Assembly (NCBI GenBank): GCA_964563495.1
Contig: CAZLYK010000031.1
Coordinates: 1-47,041 of the forward strand
DNA: 47,041 nucleotides
Direction of reading: 5' to 3'
Source of the DNA: CAZLYK01 sp964563495
GTDB lineage: Bacteria; Acidobacteriota; Blastocatellia; RBC074
The translations under genes and the position numbers were made by a program. Below the pieces are notes generated by a model. The model had not been told where the DNA came from. It ran no database searches and saw nothing but the letters and a program-made list of their open reading frames with translations. Shown here one piece after another: positions 10,805 to 19,665 of the stretch. Position 1 is the stretch's first letter, and every line of letters starts with the position of its first letter.

Positions 10805-12010
10805 TCAATCACCGGTTGCCGTCTGTTTCTGTTTCGCCAGCGGAGAGAGGCGCCGCAACTTTTCAACCATGGCGGGCAGCGTCTCGATGACGTAATCGAC
10901 CTCCTCTTTCGTATTGTACTTGCTCAAGCTGAAGCGGAGCGAGCCGTGGCCGGTGTCCTGCGAGTGCCCGATCGCGACCAGTACGTGCGAAGGTTCGAGC
11001 GACCCGGACGAGCAGGCCGAGCCGGTCGAGACCGCGACCCCTTTGAGATCGAGCGAGATCTGCAAGCCTTCGCCCTCGACGAAATCGAAGTTGAGGTTGG
11101 CGATATTCGGAACGCGACGATCCGGGTCGCCGTTGCGTGAGGTGTCGGGAATTCGTCTGAGGATCTCGGCTTCCAGGTAATCGCGCAATTGGCGAGTGTG
11201 CCCCATGCGCCGGCTCAACTCGATCCGGGCCTGCTCTGCGGCTTTGCCGAGGCCGGCAATCAGCGGGACGCTCTCGGTGCCGGCACGGCGATCGCGTTCG
11301 TGGTGTCCGCCGTGCATCTGAGAGCTCAGACGCACGCCGCGGCGAACATAGAGCACGCCGATCCCTTTCGGTCCGTGCAGCTTGTGGCCCGATAAGGCGA
11401 GCAGGTCTACGCCCAGGTCCTTGACGTCGACCGGGATCTTGCCGACGGTCTGGACCGCGTCGGTGTGCAGGTAGAGATGGCGCTGTCCGGCTTGGCGGCG
11501 TTCCTTAACCAGTTGGCCGATCTCCCTGATCGGTTGCAGAGTCCCGATCTCGTTGTTGGCGTGCATGATCGTGATCAGTACCGTGTCGTCGGTGAGTGCG
11601 GCGCGGACGTCTTCCAGTCTGACTACGCCTTCGCGATAGACCGGCAGGTAGCTCACTCGCCATCCGCGTTTTTCCAGGTAACCGCAGGAGGCCAGCACCG
11701 CTGGATGCTCGATCTGCGAAGTGATGACGTGGCGGCCCTTGCCGGCATAGGCCTCGGCGATCCCCTTGATCGCCAGGTTATCGGCTTCGGTTCCGCCGGA
11801 AAGAAAGGTGATCTCGGGCGCAGTGGCATTGAGCAATTGAGCGACTTCAGTTCGCGCCTGCTCGATCACCTGCCTGGCGCGCTGCCCCCATTGATGCGTG
11901 CTCGAAGCATTGCCGTAATCTTCGGTCAAATACGGAAGCATGGCCGCAACCACTCCGTCATCGACCCTGGTCGTGGCGCTGTTATCTAGATAGATCTTTT
12001 TCGGCGTCAT
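10805..12010 (-). CDS. iscS: Cysteine desulfurase, IscS/NifS family
   Basis: 401 residues. PLP enzyme that removes sulfur from cysteine and passes it as persulfide to IscU. Motifs: YLDNSATTRVDDGV at the N-terminus, FLSGGTEADNLAIKG, HANNEIGTLQPI, HTDAVQTVGK, the PLP lysine in LSGHKLHGPKG, RAGTESVPLIAGLG, and the mobile catalytic-loop cysteine in STGSACSSGSLEPSHVL. The loop length fits the IscS/NifS (group I) type. It is the first gene of the minus-strand iscS-iscU-glcE-glcF run. The 176 bases between it and the divergent gene at 12187 must hold both promoters; I see no clear IscR-type operator and no convincing -35/-10 pair. Confidence 0.95.
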   Translation of the reverse strand: MTPKKIYLDNSATTRVDDGVVAAMLPYLTEDYGNASSTHQWGQRARQVIEQARTEVAQLLNATAPEITFLSGGTEADNLAIKGIAEAYAGKGRHVITSQIEHPAVLASCGYLEKRGWRVSYLPVYREGVVRLEDVRAALTDDTVLITIMHANNEIGTLQPIREIGQLVKERRQAGQRHLYLHTDAVQTVGKIPVDVKDLGVDLLALSGHKLHGPKGIGVLYVRRGVRLSSQMHGGHHERDRRAGTESVPLIAGLGKAAEQARIELSRRMGHTRQLRDYLEAEILRRIPDTSRNGDPDRRVPNIANLNFDFVEGEGLQISLDLKGVAVSTGSACSSGSLEPSHVLVAIGHSQDTGHGSLRFSLSKYNTKEEVDYVIETLPAMVEKLRRLSPLAKQKQTATGD

Positions 12011-12186
12011 AAATTTGTACCAACGAGAGAGATTGACAATCCGGACAAAACATCGATCCCAGGTCCTCAGGCTAAAGGATACATCAATCGATGGCTTGTT
12101 TTGAATCCGGCTATGGTGTAGAAAGTTAATACCCTCATTTCCCCCAGCAATATTGAATGTTTTGTCGAATGTATAGGAGGCTGATT

Positions 12187-13251
12187 ATGACCAGTTGGTT
12201 ATCGCGAAGAGGGAAAGCATCAGGGGTGGTTCTGATCGCCCTGCTCATGCTGGCGCCGGGAGTGGTGGCTCAGACTGCAAAGAAGAAAGCTCCCGCCAGA
12301 CCGGCGACCGTTGCTTACAAGTATGCCTACCAACACGGTTACCGAGCCGGGGTTGAAGACGGCTTTACCAAAGGGAAGAGCGATTTTAACGAGAACAAGT
12401 CGCGCGAGTATGCCGGCAGTGATGCCTACCAGCGCGCTGATCGCACTTACAAAGAGACGATGGGCACGCTCGCCGAATACCAGGAAGGGTATCGCGTCGG
12501 GTTCGAGCTGGGTTACAACGATGGGTACTTCGGCCGTCCCCTCTCGACCACCCTGCCGGGCAATCTGGGCAAGGCCGTCGTCAGCTCGATCAACGCCAAT
12601 ACTGCGGCTGTGCCGGTTGAAACGCCAGCTCGTCCGCGCGTCGCCGATGAACAGCGTCAAGTCGAGACGCCTCGCCCGGCTGAGACTCGCGACAGAGTCT
12701 CCGGTCAGCGCAGCACGATTACAATCCGGGATGGCGTGCAGATGAAGCTTCGACTGACCTCGGCGATCGATACCCGGACCAACAAAGAGGGCGACCGGTT
12801 CACGGCAGTAGTGCTCGATCCGACGGAATATGCCGACGCGACAATCGAAGGGCACATCGCCAAGCTCAACAAATCCGGCAAAGCCACCGGCAAGACCGAG
12901 CTCACGCTGGCTTTCGATACGATCCGGTTGCAGGATGGGCGGAGCGGCAGGATGGCCGCTCAGGTCGAGCGGGTTTACGAGAGCGAGACGGTCAAGACCG
13001 TCGACGAAGAGGGCAACGTCCAGACCGGCAGCCGGACCAAAGAGACCGCTACCCGAGGCGTGGGCGGAGCGGCTCTGGGGGCGATCATCGGCGGCATTGC
13101 CGGCGGGGGTAAAGGCGCGGCGATCGGCGCGGCGATCGGCGCCGGCGCCGGTATCGGCTCCGTCTACATCCAGGGCGGCAAGGAAATGGTTCTCGATCCA
13201 GGTACTGAGATCCTGATTCGCACCGCTTCCCCGGCGCGAACGAGAGACTGA
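12187..13251 (+). CDS. Exported glycine-zipper protein of unknown function
   Basis: 354 residues from the ATG at 12187, which has GGAGG at 12176-12180; an earlier in-frame start at 12157 would overlap that site. Signal peptide (MTSWLSRRGKASG...MLAPGVVAQ). The N-terminal region is rich in aromatic/Gly pairs (YAYQHGYRAGVEDG, YQEGYRVGFELGYNDGYF). A middle domain near residues 175-280 (TITIRDGVQMKLRLTSAID, FTAVVLDPTEYADATIEGH) looks beta-rich. Next comes a glycine zipper (GAALGAIIGGIAGGGKGAAI...GAGAGIG), as in outer-membrane or periplasm-spanning Gly-zipper proteins. The end, KEMVLDPGTEILIRT, is also found in such proteins. Function unknown; an envelope location is likely. Confidence 0.8.
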   Translation: MTSWLSRRGKASGVVLIALLMLAPGVVAQTAKKKAPARPATVAYKYAYQHGYRAGVEDGFTKGKSDFNENKSREYAGSDAYQRADRTYKETMGTLAEYQEGYRVGFELGYNDGYFGRPLSTTLPGNLGKAVVSSINANTAAVPVETPARPRVADEQRQVETPRPAETRDRVSGQRSTITIRDGVQMKLRLTSAIDTRTNKEGDRFTAVVLDPTEYADATIEGHIAKLNKSGKATGKTELTLAFDTIRLQDGRSGRMAAQVERVYESETVKTVDEEGNVQTGSRTKETATRGVGGAALGAIIGGIAGGGKGAAIGAAIGAGAGIGSVYIQGGKEMVLDPGTEILIRTASPARTRD

Positions 13252-13257
13252 AAGGGA

Positions 13258-13343
13258 ATAGACAGGATTGACCGCGTTTTTCCAGGATTGGCCAAGCTCG
13301 TCGCTTGTCAATTCCTGAAATTATCATGTCAATCCTGTCTATT
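13258..13343. repeat. Palindromic AATAGACAGGAT repeat, copy 3
   Basis: Outer arms AATAGACAGGATTGAC (13258-13273) and GTCAATCCTGTCTATT (13328-13343) pair perfectly over 16 bases; the interior has decayed. The right arm runs into seven Ts (13342-13348) just before the folP ATG at 13349, so a transcript-end hairpin for the upstream gene is possible. Confidence 0.85.
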
Positions 13344-13348
13344 TTTTT

Positions 13349-14209
13349 ATGCAGCTAATCAGATCGACGCTCGATTTGGAGTCGCGCGTTCAGGTTATGG
13401 GAGTGCTCAACCTGACTCCGGACTCGTTCTCAGACGGCGGCCAGTTCAATGATCTGGAGCGCGCCGTCGATCGGGCGCTTGAGATCGAAGCTCAGGGCGC
13501 TGATCTGATCGACATCGGCGGGGAATCGACCCGGCCGGGGTCGAAACCGGTCGGTGCCAAAGCAGAAGTCGAACGAGTCGCGCCGGTAATCGAGCGATTA
13601 CAAGGGCGATTGCGCATCCCTATCTCTATCGACACGACCAAAAGCGAGGTGGCGAAATCCGCGATCGCGGCCGGCGCCGAGCTGATCAACGATATCAGCG
13701 GATTGAGATTTGATCCGAAACTGGCCGACCTGGCGGCCGAGACCGGCGCCGGAATCGTGCTCATGCATTCTCGCGGGAAGCCGGAAAATATGCAGCAATT
13801 GCCCGCGGTCGACGAGATTTTTGCCGAAGTTAACGCAGGATTGGGCCGGGCGATCGAAGCGGCAGCGGAAAGGGGGGTTGCCCGCGAAAAGATGATCCTC
13901 GATCCGGGCATAGGGTTTGGCAAGACGCCACGGCAGAATCTTCAATTGATCAATGGACTGGGACGGATTGTCTCGGAGTTCGGTCTGCCGGTGCTGATTG
14001 GTCCGTCGCGTAAGTCGTTTATCGGGCGTATTCTGGATCAGCGGATGAGCGCATCCAGACGAGATCAAACCAGGGAAAGGGTCGCCGGAACCGCCGTCAG
14101 CCTGGTCATCGGCGTTCTCCACGGCGCCCGGATTGTCCGTGTCCACGATGTGAGCGAGATGGTCGCGGCAGTCCGTTTGACCGAATCGATACTTAAAAGT
14201 GACGGGTGA
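13349..14209 (+). CDS. folP: Dihydropteroate synthase
   Basis: 286 residues. Joins p-aminobenzoate to 7,8-dihydropterin pyrophosphate in folate synthesis; the sulfonamide target. Motifs: MGVLNLTPDSFSDGG, GADLIDIGGESTRPGSKPV, ISIDTTKSEVAKSAI, AELINDISGLRFD, IVLMHSRGKPENMQ, KMILDPGIGFGKTPRQN, GLPVLIGPSRKSFIG and HDVSEM. All key loops are intact. No ribosome-binding site is obvious because a palindromic repeat abuts the start. The last codons and the stop lie in a second, different inverted repeat. Confidence 0.96.
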   Translation: MQLIRSTLDLESRVQVMGVLNLTPDSFSDGGQFNDLERAVDRALEIEAQGADLIDIGGESTRPGSKPVGAKAEVERVAPVIERLQGRLRIPISIDTTKSEVAKSAIAAGAELINDISGLRFDPKLADLAAETGAGIVLMHSRGKPENMQQLPAVDEIFAEVNAGLGRAIEAAAERGVAREKMILDPGIGFGKTPRQNLQLINGLGRIVSEFGLPVLIGPSRKSFIGRILDQRMSASRRDQTRERVAGTAVSLVIGVLHGARIVRVHDVSEMVAAVRLTESILKSDG

Positions 14210-14276
14210 CGGGTGACGGGTGATACTGTTATCAAAGGACTTCTTGTCACTCGTCACCTGTCACTCACCACTTTTA
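14194..14276. repeat. Inverted repeat of GTGACGG heptamers between folP and the next gene
   Basis: Left arm TTAAAAGTGACGGGTGACGG followed by two more GGTGA units; right arm ends TCACTCACCACTTTTAA. The arms are imperfectly complementary over about 31 bases. The left arm is itself a tandem of the 7-mer GTGACGG. Sequence is unrelated to the AATAGACAGGAT family. It covers the last five codons and the stop of folP. Confidence 0.7.
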
Positions 14277-14296
14277 AATGTTACTATCGGCCGATC

Positions 14297-14941
14297 ATGA
14301 AGACACTGCTCAAATCACGAAAAGCGCTGACAGTCACCTGCCTGGGCGGGTTATGCCTCACGTTTGCAGGAGTTCTGACGGCCGCCGTTCCTGCCGATGC
14401 GATTAGTCTCAAGACCGCACGCGAGTTGATCCGTAAGATCGCGGGGGCCAATCTCAATCAGGATCAGGTGGAGATCAAAAAGATCAGCTCCGGTGTCGGA
14501 GGCGACGCGGTTGTTGAAGCCCGGATCGAGACGGCTTTTCGCCTGACCAAAGATAAGGGGGACTGGCGGATTGCAGAAGTCAGGCTCGGCGACCGGCAGT
14601 GGGAATCCTTCGAATTGATCGAGGAGGCCGTCAAACGCGAAAAGGCCCGTCGAACGACCGTCTGGCTTAAAGAACTGGCCGATGGGTTGAGCGCTTATCA
14701 GCGCGATCGGGGCAGATACGTCGAGAGCAATGAGATCGCCGAGTTGCTCGATTGCCTCTCTCCACTCTATCTCTCCACGCCGCGTCGCTTTGATTGGTGG
14801 GGGAAACAGTTCGTCTATACCGGCACGGCGACGGGGTATCGCCTGGTCTCGGCCGGCCCGGACAGCAAGCCGGGCACGAGCGACGATCTGGTCATCGAAA
14901 ACGGTGAGCTCAAAACTGTCTCACAGGGATTCGGGAGATAG
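14297..14941 (+). CDS. Exported protein with a type II secretion pseudopilin-like C-terminus
   Basis: 214 residues from the ATG at 14297; a longer frame back to 14213 would be encoded by the upstream repeat and is unlikely. Signal peptide MKTLLKSRKALTVT...AAVPADA. Residues about 30-110 form a mixed alpha/beta region (ARELIRKIAGANLNQDQVEI, VEARIETAFRLTKDKGDWRI). The C-terminal 70 residues (LSAYQRDRGRYVES, DWWGKQFVYTG, YRLVSAGPDSKPGTSDDLV) resemble the calcium-binding end of GspG-type major pseudopilins. No prepilin peptidase cleavage site or hydrophobic pilin helix is seen, so this is not a pseudopilin itself. Confidence 0.75.
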   Translation: MKTLLKSRKALTVTCLGGLCLTFAGVLTAAVPADAISLKTARELIRKIAGANLNQDQVEIKKISSGVGGDAVVEARIETAFRLTKDKGDWRIAEVRLGDRQWESFELIEEAVKREKARRTTVWLKELADGLSAYQRDRGRYVESNEIAELLDCLSPLYLSTPRRFDWWGKQFVYTGTATGYRLVSAGPDSKPGTSDDLVIENGELKTVSQGFGR

Positions 14942-14950
14942 GATTCAACC

Positions 14951-15433
14951 ATGCAATACCTGTCTGCCGAACATCAAAAAGCGCTAAGCGGTAGCTATCG
15001 GCTCGCGGTGATTCTGGCCATCAGTTTCTTCGTGGCCATGGCGGTGATCATGCTGGTCGGGCGTACTCTCCGCCCCGGTGAGGCCATGGCCGGCAGCGAG
15101 AAGTGGGGACAGCCGGTCTATGCCGCGGTAATCGTAATGGGAGTAGCCATAGTCGTTTTGCGACGCATCCTCATGTCGCGCATGGTCATGGGCCAAACCG
15201 CCAGGGTCGGAGTCAGAACCACGCTCGATAATTTGATCAAGGTCATGATTATTTGTCTGGCGATCGCTGAAATTGTCGGCATCACCGGGTTGACCTTCTA
15301 TCTAATCACCGGCGATTATCAATACAGTTGGCGTCTGGGAGTAGTCGGTCTATTATTGATTCTCTACAGTTTTCCCCGGCGTGGCGAATGGGAGCGCGCG
15401 GTTACGGCGAGCTCGAAGGGAGAGGTGAGCTAG
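14951..15433 (+). CDS. Small integral membrane protein, unknown function
   Basis: 160 residues with four hydrophobic helices: about residues 17-36 (LAVILAISFFVAMAVIMLV), 55-70 (YAAVIVMGVAIVVL), 97-118 (VMIICLAIAEIVGITGLTFYL) and 127-142 (LGVVGLLLILYSF). A basic loop RRILMSRMVMG lies between helices 2 and 3. It follows the 14297 gene by 9 bases and is followed 33 bases later by the TPR gene, so the three are likely co-transcribed. I do not recognise a family with confidence; helix 3 recalls proteolipid-type helices, but no conserved carboxylate context allows a firm call. Confidence 0.7.
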   Translation: MQYLSAEHQKALSGSYRLAVILAISFFVAMAVIMLVGRTLRPGEAMAGSEKWGQPVYAAVIVMGVAIVVLRRILMSRMVMGQTARVGVRTTLDNLIKVMIICLAIAEIVGITGLTFYLITGDYQYSWRLGVVGLLLILYSFPRRGEWERAVTASSKGEVS

Positions 15434-15466
15434 ACCAATTTGCCCCTCGATACCGATGCAATCATC

Positions 15467-17566
15467 ATGAAAATCCTGAAACAACTAGCGGCGTTATTGA
15501 TTCCGGCTTTGGTGACGGTCTGCGCCGGCGCCCAAGGCTGGGCGGCGGCCGGGCTCTGGCAGGGACCGGAGCGGACCGCTGAGCAGTCCGCTCCGCCGAA
15601 TCAGGCGCCCGAAAAGTCTGCCGGCGCGAGTCAAAGCCGGCAGGCGTACCTGCGCTATATCGAGGCTCAGCGGTTGAAGGGCGAAGCGCAGCGCCTGCGC
15701 AACACCAAGCTGCTCGATGAGGCGATCAAAGCCTATCAGGAGACGATCAAACTCGATCAGGCCGCGGCTGAACCGCACGTCGATCTGGGAGAACTCTATT
15801 TCTTCTTTATGTCCCGTCGCGATTTGGCGGAGCGCGAGGCGGCCGAAGCCGTTCGACTCGATCCGGCGAGCACCGGCGGTCATCTGCTTCTCGCCCGGCT
15901 CCACATTTACGCGGCAAAGACCGAGAACAACAACCGGGCGATCAACCTCGATCGGGCGATTCGCGAATATGAGAAGGTCGCCGAACTGGATCCGGGAGAA
16001 GTCGAAGCCTGGGCTCTGCTCGCCGAGTTGTACCAGATGAAGGGCAACATCGACCGGCAGATTTACGCTCTGGAGAAGTGGACCGGCGCCCCGCTGCCGA
16101 GCGACGCCTCTTTCTATCGCTGGTTGATGAACAGCGATCTGACGCCCGACCAGGCTCAATACCGGCTCTCACAGCTCTATCTGAGCAAGGGCCGGAACCA
16201 GCAGGCAGTCGAGGCGGCGAGGCGAGCCTACGAATCAGATCCCGAATCGAGCGCCTTTGCGCGCAACCTGGTCAGTATCCTGCGCGTCGCCGGGACGAGC
16301 GCGGATGAGTTGCGCGTCTACGCCCAGCTCTCAAAATCGTTCAACAGCCCGACGCTCATGATCGGGTACGGGGCGTCACTGGTGCGCGCCGGTCGTTATG
16401 CCGAAGCCGCAGCGCGGCTCAAGGAATATGTCAAGATCGATCCGGCGAATGCCAGCGCGATTGGCCTGCTCGCCGTGGCGCAGCGTCGCTCAAACCAGCG
16501 GCCGGCGGCGGTCGAGACGCTCAAGGCCGCGCTTGCCCAGGTCGACCTCGACACCAGGGTCGATCTCATGGTCGAGCTCGCCGAGACCTACGAGGAGCTC
16601 GGCAACAATCAAGAGGCGATTGCTCAATACGAGCAGGCTTTCGAGATCTTTTTAGCCAAAGGGGCGTTGACGCCGGTCAACTCGCCTTTGTTTGGCGAGG
16701 TCGCCAACCGGCTGGTCCGTGTTTGTCGCAGAGTCGGAAATCAGGCCAAACTGCAAAGCGTCATCACCCGGACGCGGCGCATCATCGACGAGCAGAATTC
16801 GCTGCTCGATCTGATCGCCATCGAATCGCTGCGCGAGGACGGCCGGCGCCGGGATGCGCTGGAGCTCGTCCAGGCGGCCAATCGCCGTTACCCGGATGAC
16901 CGGGCGCTGAAATTCACCGAAGCCCTCATCCTGAGCGAAATGAAGCGGTACAACGAAAGCGTCGATCTCCTGCGCCGGATGATCAATGGCGACCCCGAGC
17001 ACGCGACCGACGACGCCTCCGTCTATCTGATTATCAGCAGTGTCCAAATGCAGAGTGGGCAACTCAAGACAGCCGAAGCCACGGTGCGAAAAGCCCTGGA
17101 GCTCAACCCCGACGACGGAGATCTGCTCATCCAGCTCAGCTCGGTGCTCGATCGCGCCGGCCGTCACGAAGAATCGGAGAAGATCCTCCGCGAGTTGCTC
17201 AATCGAACTCCCGACAACGCCACGGCGCTCAACAACCTGGGATACTTCCTGATCGACCGCGGCGAGCGATATCAGGAGGCTTTGAAACTGATCGAGCAGG
17301 CGATCGCCATCGAACCGATCAATGGCAGCTTTCTCGACAGCCAGGGCTGGGCCTGGTACAAGCTGGGCAATCTCGACAAGGCGCGCGAAAGCCTGGAAAA
17401 AGCCATGGCCTATTCCCGTCGCAACGCGACCATCCACGAACATCTGGGCGATGTGCTGCGCGATCTGGGCCGCGTCACCGAAGCCCGCCAGCTCTGGGAG
17501 AAAGCGCTCGAATATTCGATCGAAGCCGACGAGATCGCCAGAATCAAAGTTAAGTTGAAACAATAG
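15467..17566 (+). CDS. Exported tetratricopeptide-repeat protein
   Basis: 699 residues from the ATG at 15467 (signal peptide MKILKQLAALL...TVCAGAQGWA); an in-frame TTG lies nine codons earlier. After a Gln/Ala-rich linker, TPR helices run almost to the end. Clear units include IKAYQETIKLDQAAAEPHV, YEKVAELDPGEVEAWALLAE, VRKALELNPDDGDLLIQLS, ATALNNLGYFLIDRGERYQ, SFLDSQGWAWYKLGN and ATIHEHLGDVLRDLGRV. TPR proteins of this size scaffold protein complexes at the inner or outer membrane. It sits directly before ispE, a position often taken by TPR proteins in this conserved block. Confidence 0.88.
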   Translation: MKILKQLAALLIPALVTVCAGAQGWAAAGLWQGPERTAEQSAPPNQAPEKSAGASQSRQAYLRYIEAQRLKGEAQRLRNTKLLDEAIKAYQETIKLDQAAAEPHVDLGELYFFFMSRRDLAEREAAEAVRLDPASTGGHLLLARLHIYAAKTENNNRAINLDRAIREYEKVAELDPGEVEAWALLAELYQMKGNIDRQIYALEKWTGAPLPSDASFYRWLMNSDLTPDQAQYRLSQLYLSKGRNQQAVEAARRAYESDPESSAFARNLVSILRVAGTSADELRVYAQLSKSFNSPTLMIGYGASLVRAGRYAEAAARLKEYVKIDPANASAIGLLAVAQRRSNQRPAAVETLKAALAQVDLDTRVDLMVELAETYEELGNNQEAIAQYEQAFEIFLAKGALTPVNSPLFGEVANRLVRVCRRVGNQAKLQSVITRTRRIIDEQNSLLDLIAIESLREDGRRRDALELVQAANRRYPDDRALKFTEALILSEMKRYNESVDLLRRMINGDPEHATDDASVYLIISSVQMQSGQLKTAEATVRKALELNPDDGDLLIQLSSVLDRAGRHEESEKILRELLNRTPDNATALNNLGYFLIDRGERYQEALKLIEQAIAIEPINGSFLDSQGWAWYKLGNLDKARESLEKAMAYSRRNATIHEHLGDVLRDLGRVTEARQLWEKALEYSIEADEIARIKVKLKQ

Positions 17567-17618
17567 ACCAGCAGGTCCGGTTAAATCCGGTAAACATCTC
17601 GTCAATCATGTCGATTAC

Positions 17619-18548
17619 ATGCCGCTGATTCTACCTTCATTCGCCAAGCTCAACTGGACGCTCGAAATCCTGGGCAAACGCCCTGACGGTTACCACGAAT
17701 TGCGGACACTGCTGCAAACGATCAGCCTGGCCGATGAGCTGCGCTTTACCGAAATCGGGCAAGGGGTCGAGATCGTTTGCGATCATCCCGGGACACCGGC
17801 GGATGAGACCAATCTGGCGCATCGCGCGGCTGCCTCATTTCTCTCACTGACCGGCTTGAAGCGCGGCGTGAGGATTGAAATCGTCAAGCACATCCCGCTG
17901 GCTGCCGGACTCGGCGGGGGCAGCAGCAATGCGGCAGTGACCCTGATCGCTCTCCAGGCGCTTTGGGAGACGAGGCTGGCCCCGCGCGATCTCTTCGCCC
18001 TCGGTTCGAAACTCGGCGCCGACGTCCCCTTCTTTTTTATCGGCGGGACATGTCTCGGCGTGGGGCGCGGCGACGAGGTCTATCCGGTGGAAGACCTGAG
18101 GTCCGACTATTTACTGCTCGTCAACGCCGGGATCCGCTCGCTGACCGGCGCGGCCTATCGCAACCTGCCGCCAGAGTTGACAAACCCCAGCTCCGCCGGT
18201 AAGATGCCTCTTTCGCTTGAGGCCGTCTACACCGACACCGTGAGCCGGAGCGGTCAGCCTGAAGGAATCTGCTCCCGTTTACACAACGATCTCGAAGCCC
18301 CGGTCTTCGCCCTTCACCCCAAGTTAGGTGAGATCAAAGAGAGGCTCACGCGCTCATGCGCTCGGGGCGTTTTAATGTCGGGCAGCGGTTCGACGATTTT
18401 TGCGATCTTTGACAGTCAAGCGGCGCGTTCGCGGGCTGAACGCGATCTGAGTGACACCGGCTGGTGGTGCGCACCGGCGCGCACGTTGGGCCGCGAAGAA
18501 TATCAGCAGATTTTCCGGAAAAAGATACCAGAGCATTCAAGAAACTAG
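17619..18548 (+). CDS. ispE: 4-diphosphocytidyl-2-C-methyl-D-erythritol kinase
   Basis: 309 residues. GHMP kinase of the non-mevalonate isoprenoid (MEP) pathway. Substrate motif FAKLNWTLEILGKRPDGYHEL at the start, ATP-binding PLAAGLGGGSSNAA, GADVPFFFIGGTCLGVGRGDEV, and a C-terminal MSGSGSTIFAIF. It lies 52 bases after the TPR gene and directly before tRNA-Gln and prs, a gene order conserved in many Gram-negative bacteria. Confidence 0.96.
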   Translation: MPLILPSFAKLNWTLEILGKRPDGYHELRTLLQTISLADELRFTEIGQGVEIVCDHPGTPADETNLAHRAAASFLSLTGLKRGVRIEIVKHIPLAAGLGGGSSNAAVTLIALQALWETRLAPRDLFALGSKLGADVPFFFIGGTCLGVGRGDEVYPVEDLRSDYLLLVNAGIRSLTGAAYRNLPPELTNPSSAGKMPLSLEAVYTDTVSRSGQPEGICSRLHNDLEAPVFALHPKLGEIKERLTRSCARGVLMSGSGSTIFAIFDSQAARSRAERDLSDTGWWCAPARTLGREEYQQIFRKKIPEHSRN

Positions 18549-18560
18549 CACCTTCTCTTA

Positions 18561-18636
<76 letters not shown>

Positions 18637-18685
18637 CCGAACCGAATCATGCATGATCATGATTCATCAATTAATATAGAGAGCC

Positions 18686-19633
18686 GTGAACAGCCTACAG
18701 ATATTCTCAGGCAACGCCAATCGCCCCTTGTCCGAAGAGATCTGCCAGTATCTGGGGATTCCGCTGGGTCGCGCCAACACGACGCGGTTCCCGGACGGGG
18801 AGTTCAATTTTCAGATTCTCGAAAACGTCCGCGGCAGCGATGTCTTCATTGTGCAATCAACCTGTCCTCCGGTCGATTCGCATCTCATGGAGCTGCTGAT
18901 TATGATCGATGCCTTCCGGCGTTCATCGGCTGACCGGATCACCGCAGTGATCCCGTATTACGGTTACGCGCGCGGGGATAAGAAGGACAAGCCGCGGATC
19001 CCGATCTCGGCGAGGCTGGTGGCCAATTTGATCACGACGGCGGGGGCGAACCGGGTGCTGGCGGTGGATTTGCACGCGCCGCAGATTCAGGGATTCTTCG
19101 ATATTCCGGTCGACCACCTCTTCGCGGCGCCGGTCATGATCGAATACTTCACCAAGGACCCGATCGAGGATCTGGTTGTCGTCGCGCCCGATCCCGGAGG
19201 AGCCGAACGCGCGCGCGCATACGCCAAAAGGCTGAATGCCGATTTCGCGATTGTCGACAAGCGGCGTGACAAGACGCAGCCCGGCCATTCGGAAGCCGAA
19301 GTCATGAATGTCATCGGCCAGGTCGAGGGACGTAACGTCCTGATCGTCGATGATATGGTCGATACGGCGGGGACTCTGACCAAAGTCGCCGAGGCCCTGG
19401 GGAAGAAAGGCGCGAGCCGGATCCTGACCAGCTGCGTTCACGCCGTGCTCTCCGGCAACGCGGTTGAGCGGATCAAGCATTCTCCGCTCGAAAAAGTGGT
19501 CATGACCAACAGTCTTCCGTCGAAGGATGTCTGTGAATCGCCGCTCTTTGAGTGCCTGAGCATTGCCCCTCTGCTCGCTGAAGCGATCAAGTCGATCCAC
19601 GATGAGACATCGGTCAGCCGGCTGTTTATTTGA
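18686..19633 (+). CDS. prs: Ribose-phosphate pyrophosphokinase
   Basis: 315 residues with a GTG start at 18686. Makes PRPP from ribose 5-phosphate and ATP for nucleotide, His and Trp synthesis. Motifs: FPDGEFNFQILENVRGSDVF, IPYYGYARGDKKDKPRIP, AVDLHAPQIQGFFDIPVDHL, VVAPDPGGAERARAYAKRL and the PRPP loop VLIVDDMVDTAGTL. The catalytic flexible loop reads YARGDKKDKP where most class I enzymes have YARQDRK. It is followed after 32 bases by rplY. Confidence 0.96.
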   Translation: MNSLQIFSGNANRPLSEEICQYLGIPLGRANTTRFPDGEFNFQILENVRGSDVFIVQSTCPPVDSHLMELLIMIDAFRRSSADRITAVIPYYGYARGDKKDKPRIPISARLVANLITTAGANRVLAVDLHAPQIQGFFDIPVDHLFAAPVMIEYFTKDPIEDLVVVAPDPGGAERARAYAKRLNADFAIVDKRRDKTQPGHSEAEVMNVIGQVEGRNVLIVDDMVDTAGTLTKVAEALGKKGASRILTSCVHAVLSGNAVERIKHSPLEKVVMTNSLPSKDVCESPLFECLSIAPLLAEAIKSIHDETSVSRLFI

Positions 19634-19665
19634 GATTTTGAAAATTGATATTTTCGGAGTGAGCC

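Noticed and set aside
12220..13311. 363-codon minus-strand frame opposite the glycine-zipper protein
   Set aside because: The plus-strand gene has a Shine-Dalgarno, signal peptide and glycine zipper; the antisense frame has none of these.
14951..15433. Small membrane protein considered as an ATP synthase c subunit
   Set aside because: It has four helices rather than two and lacks a clear proton-binding carboxylate in helix context; no other atp gene is nearby.
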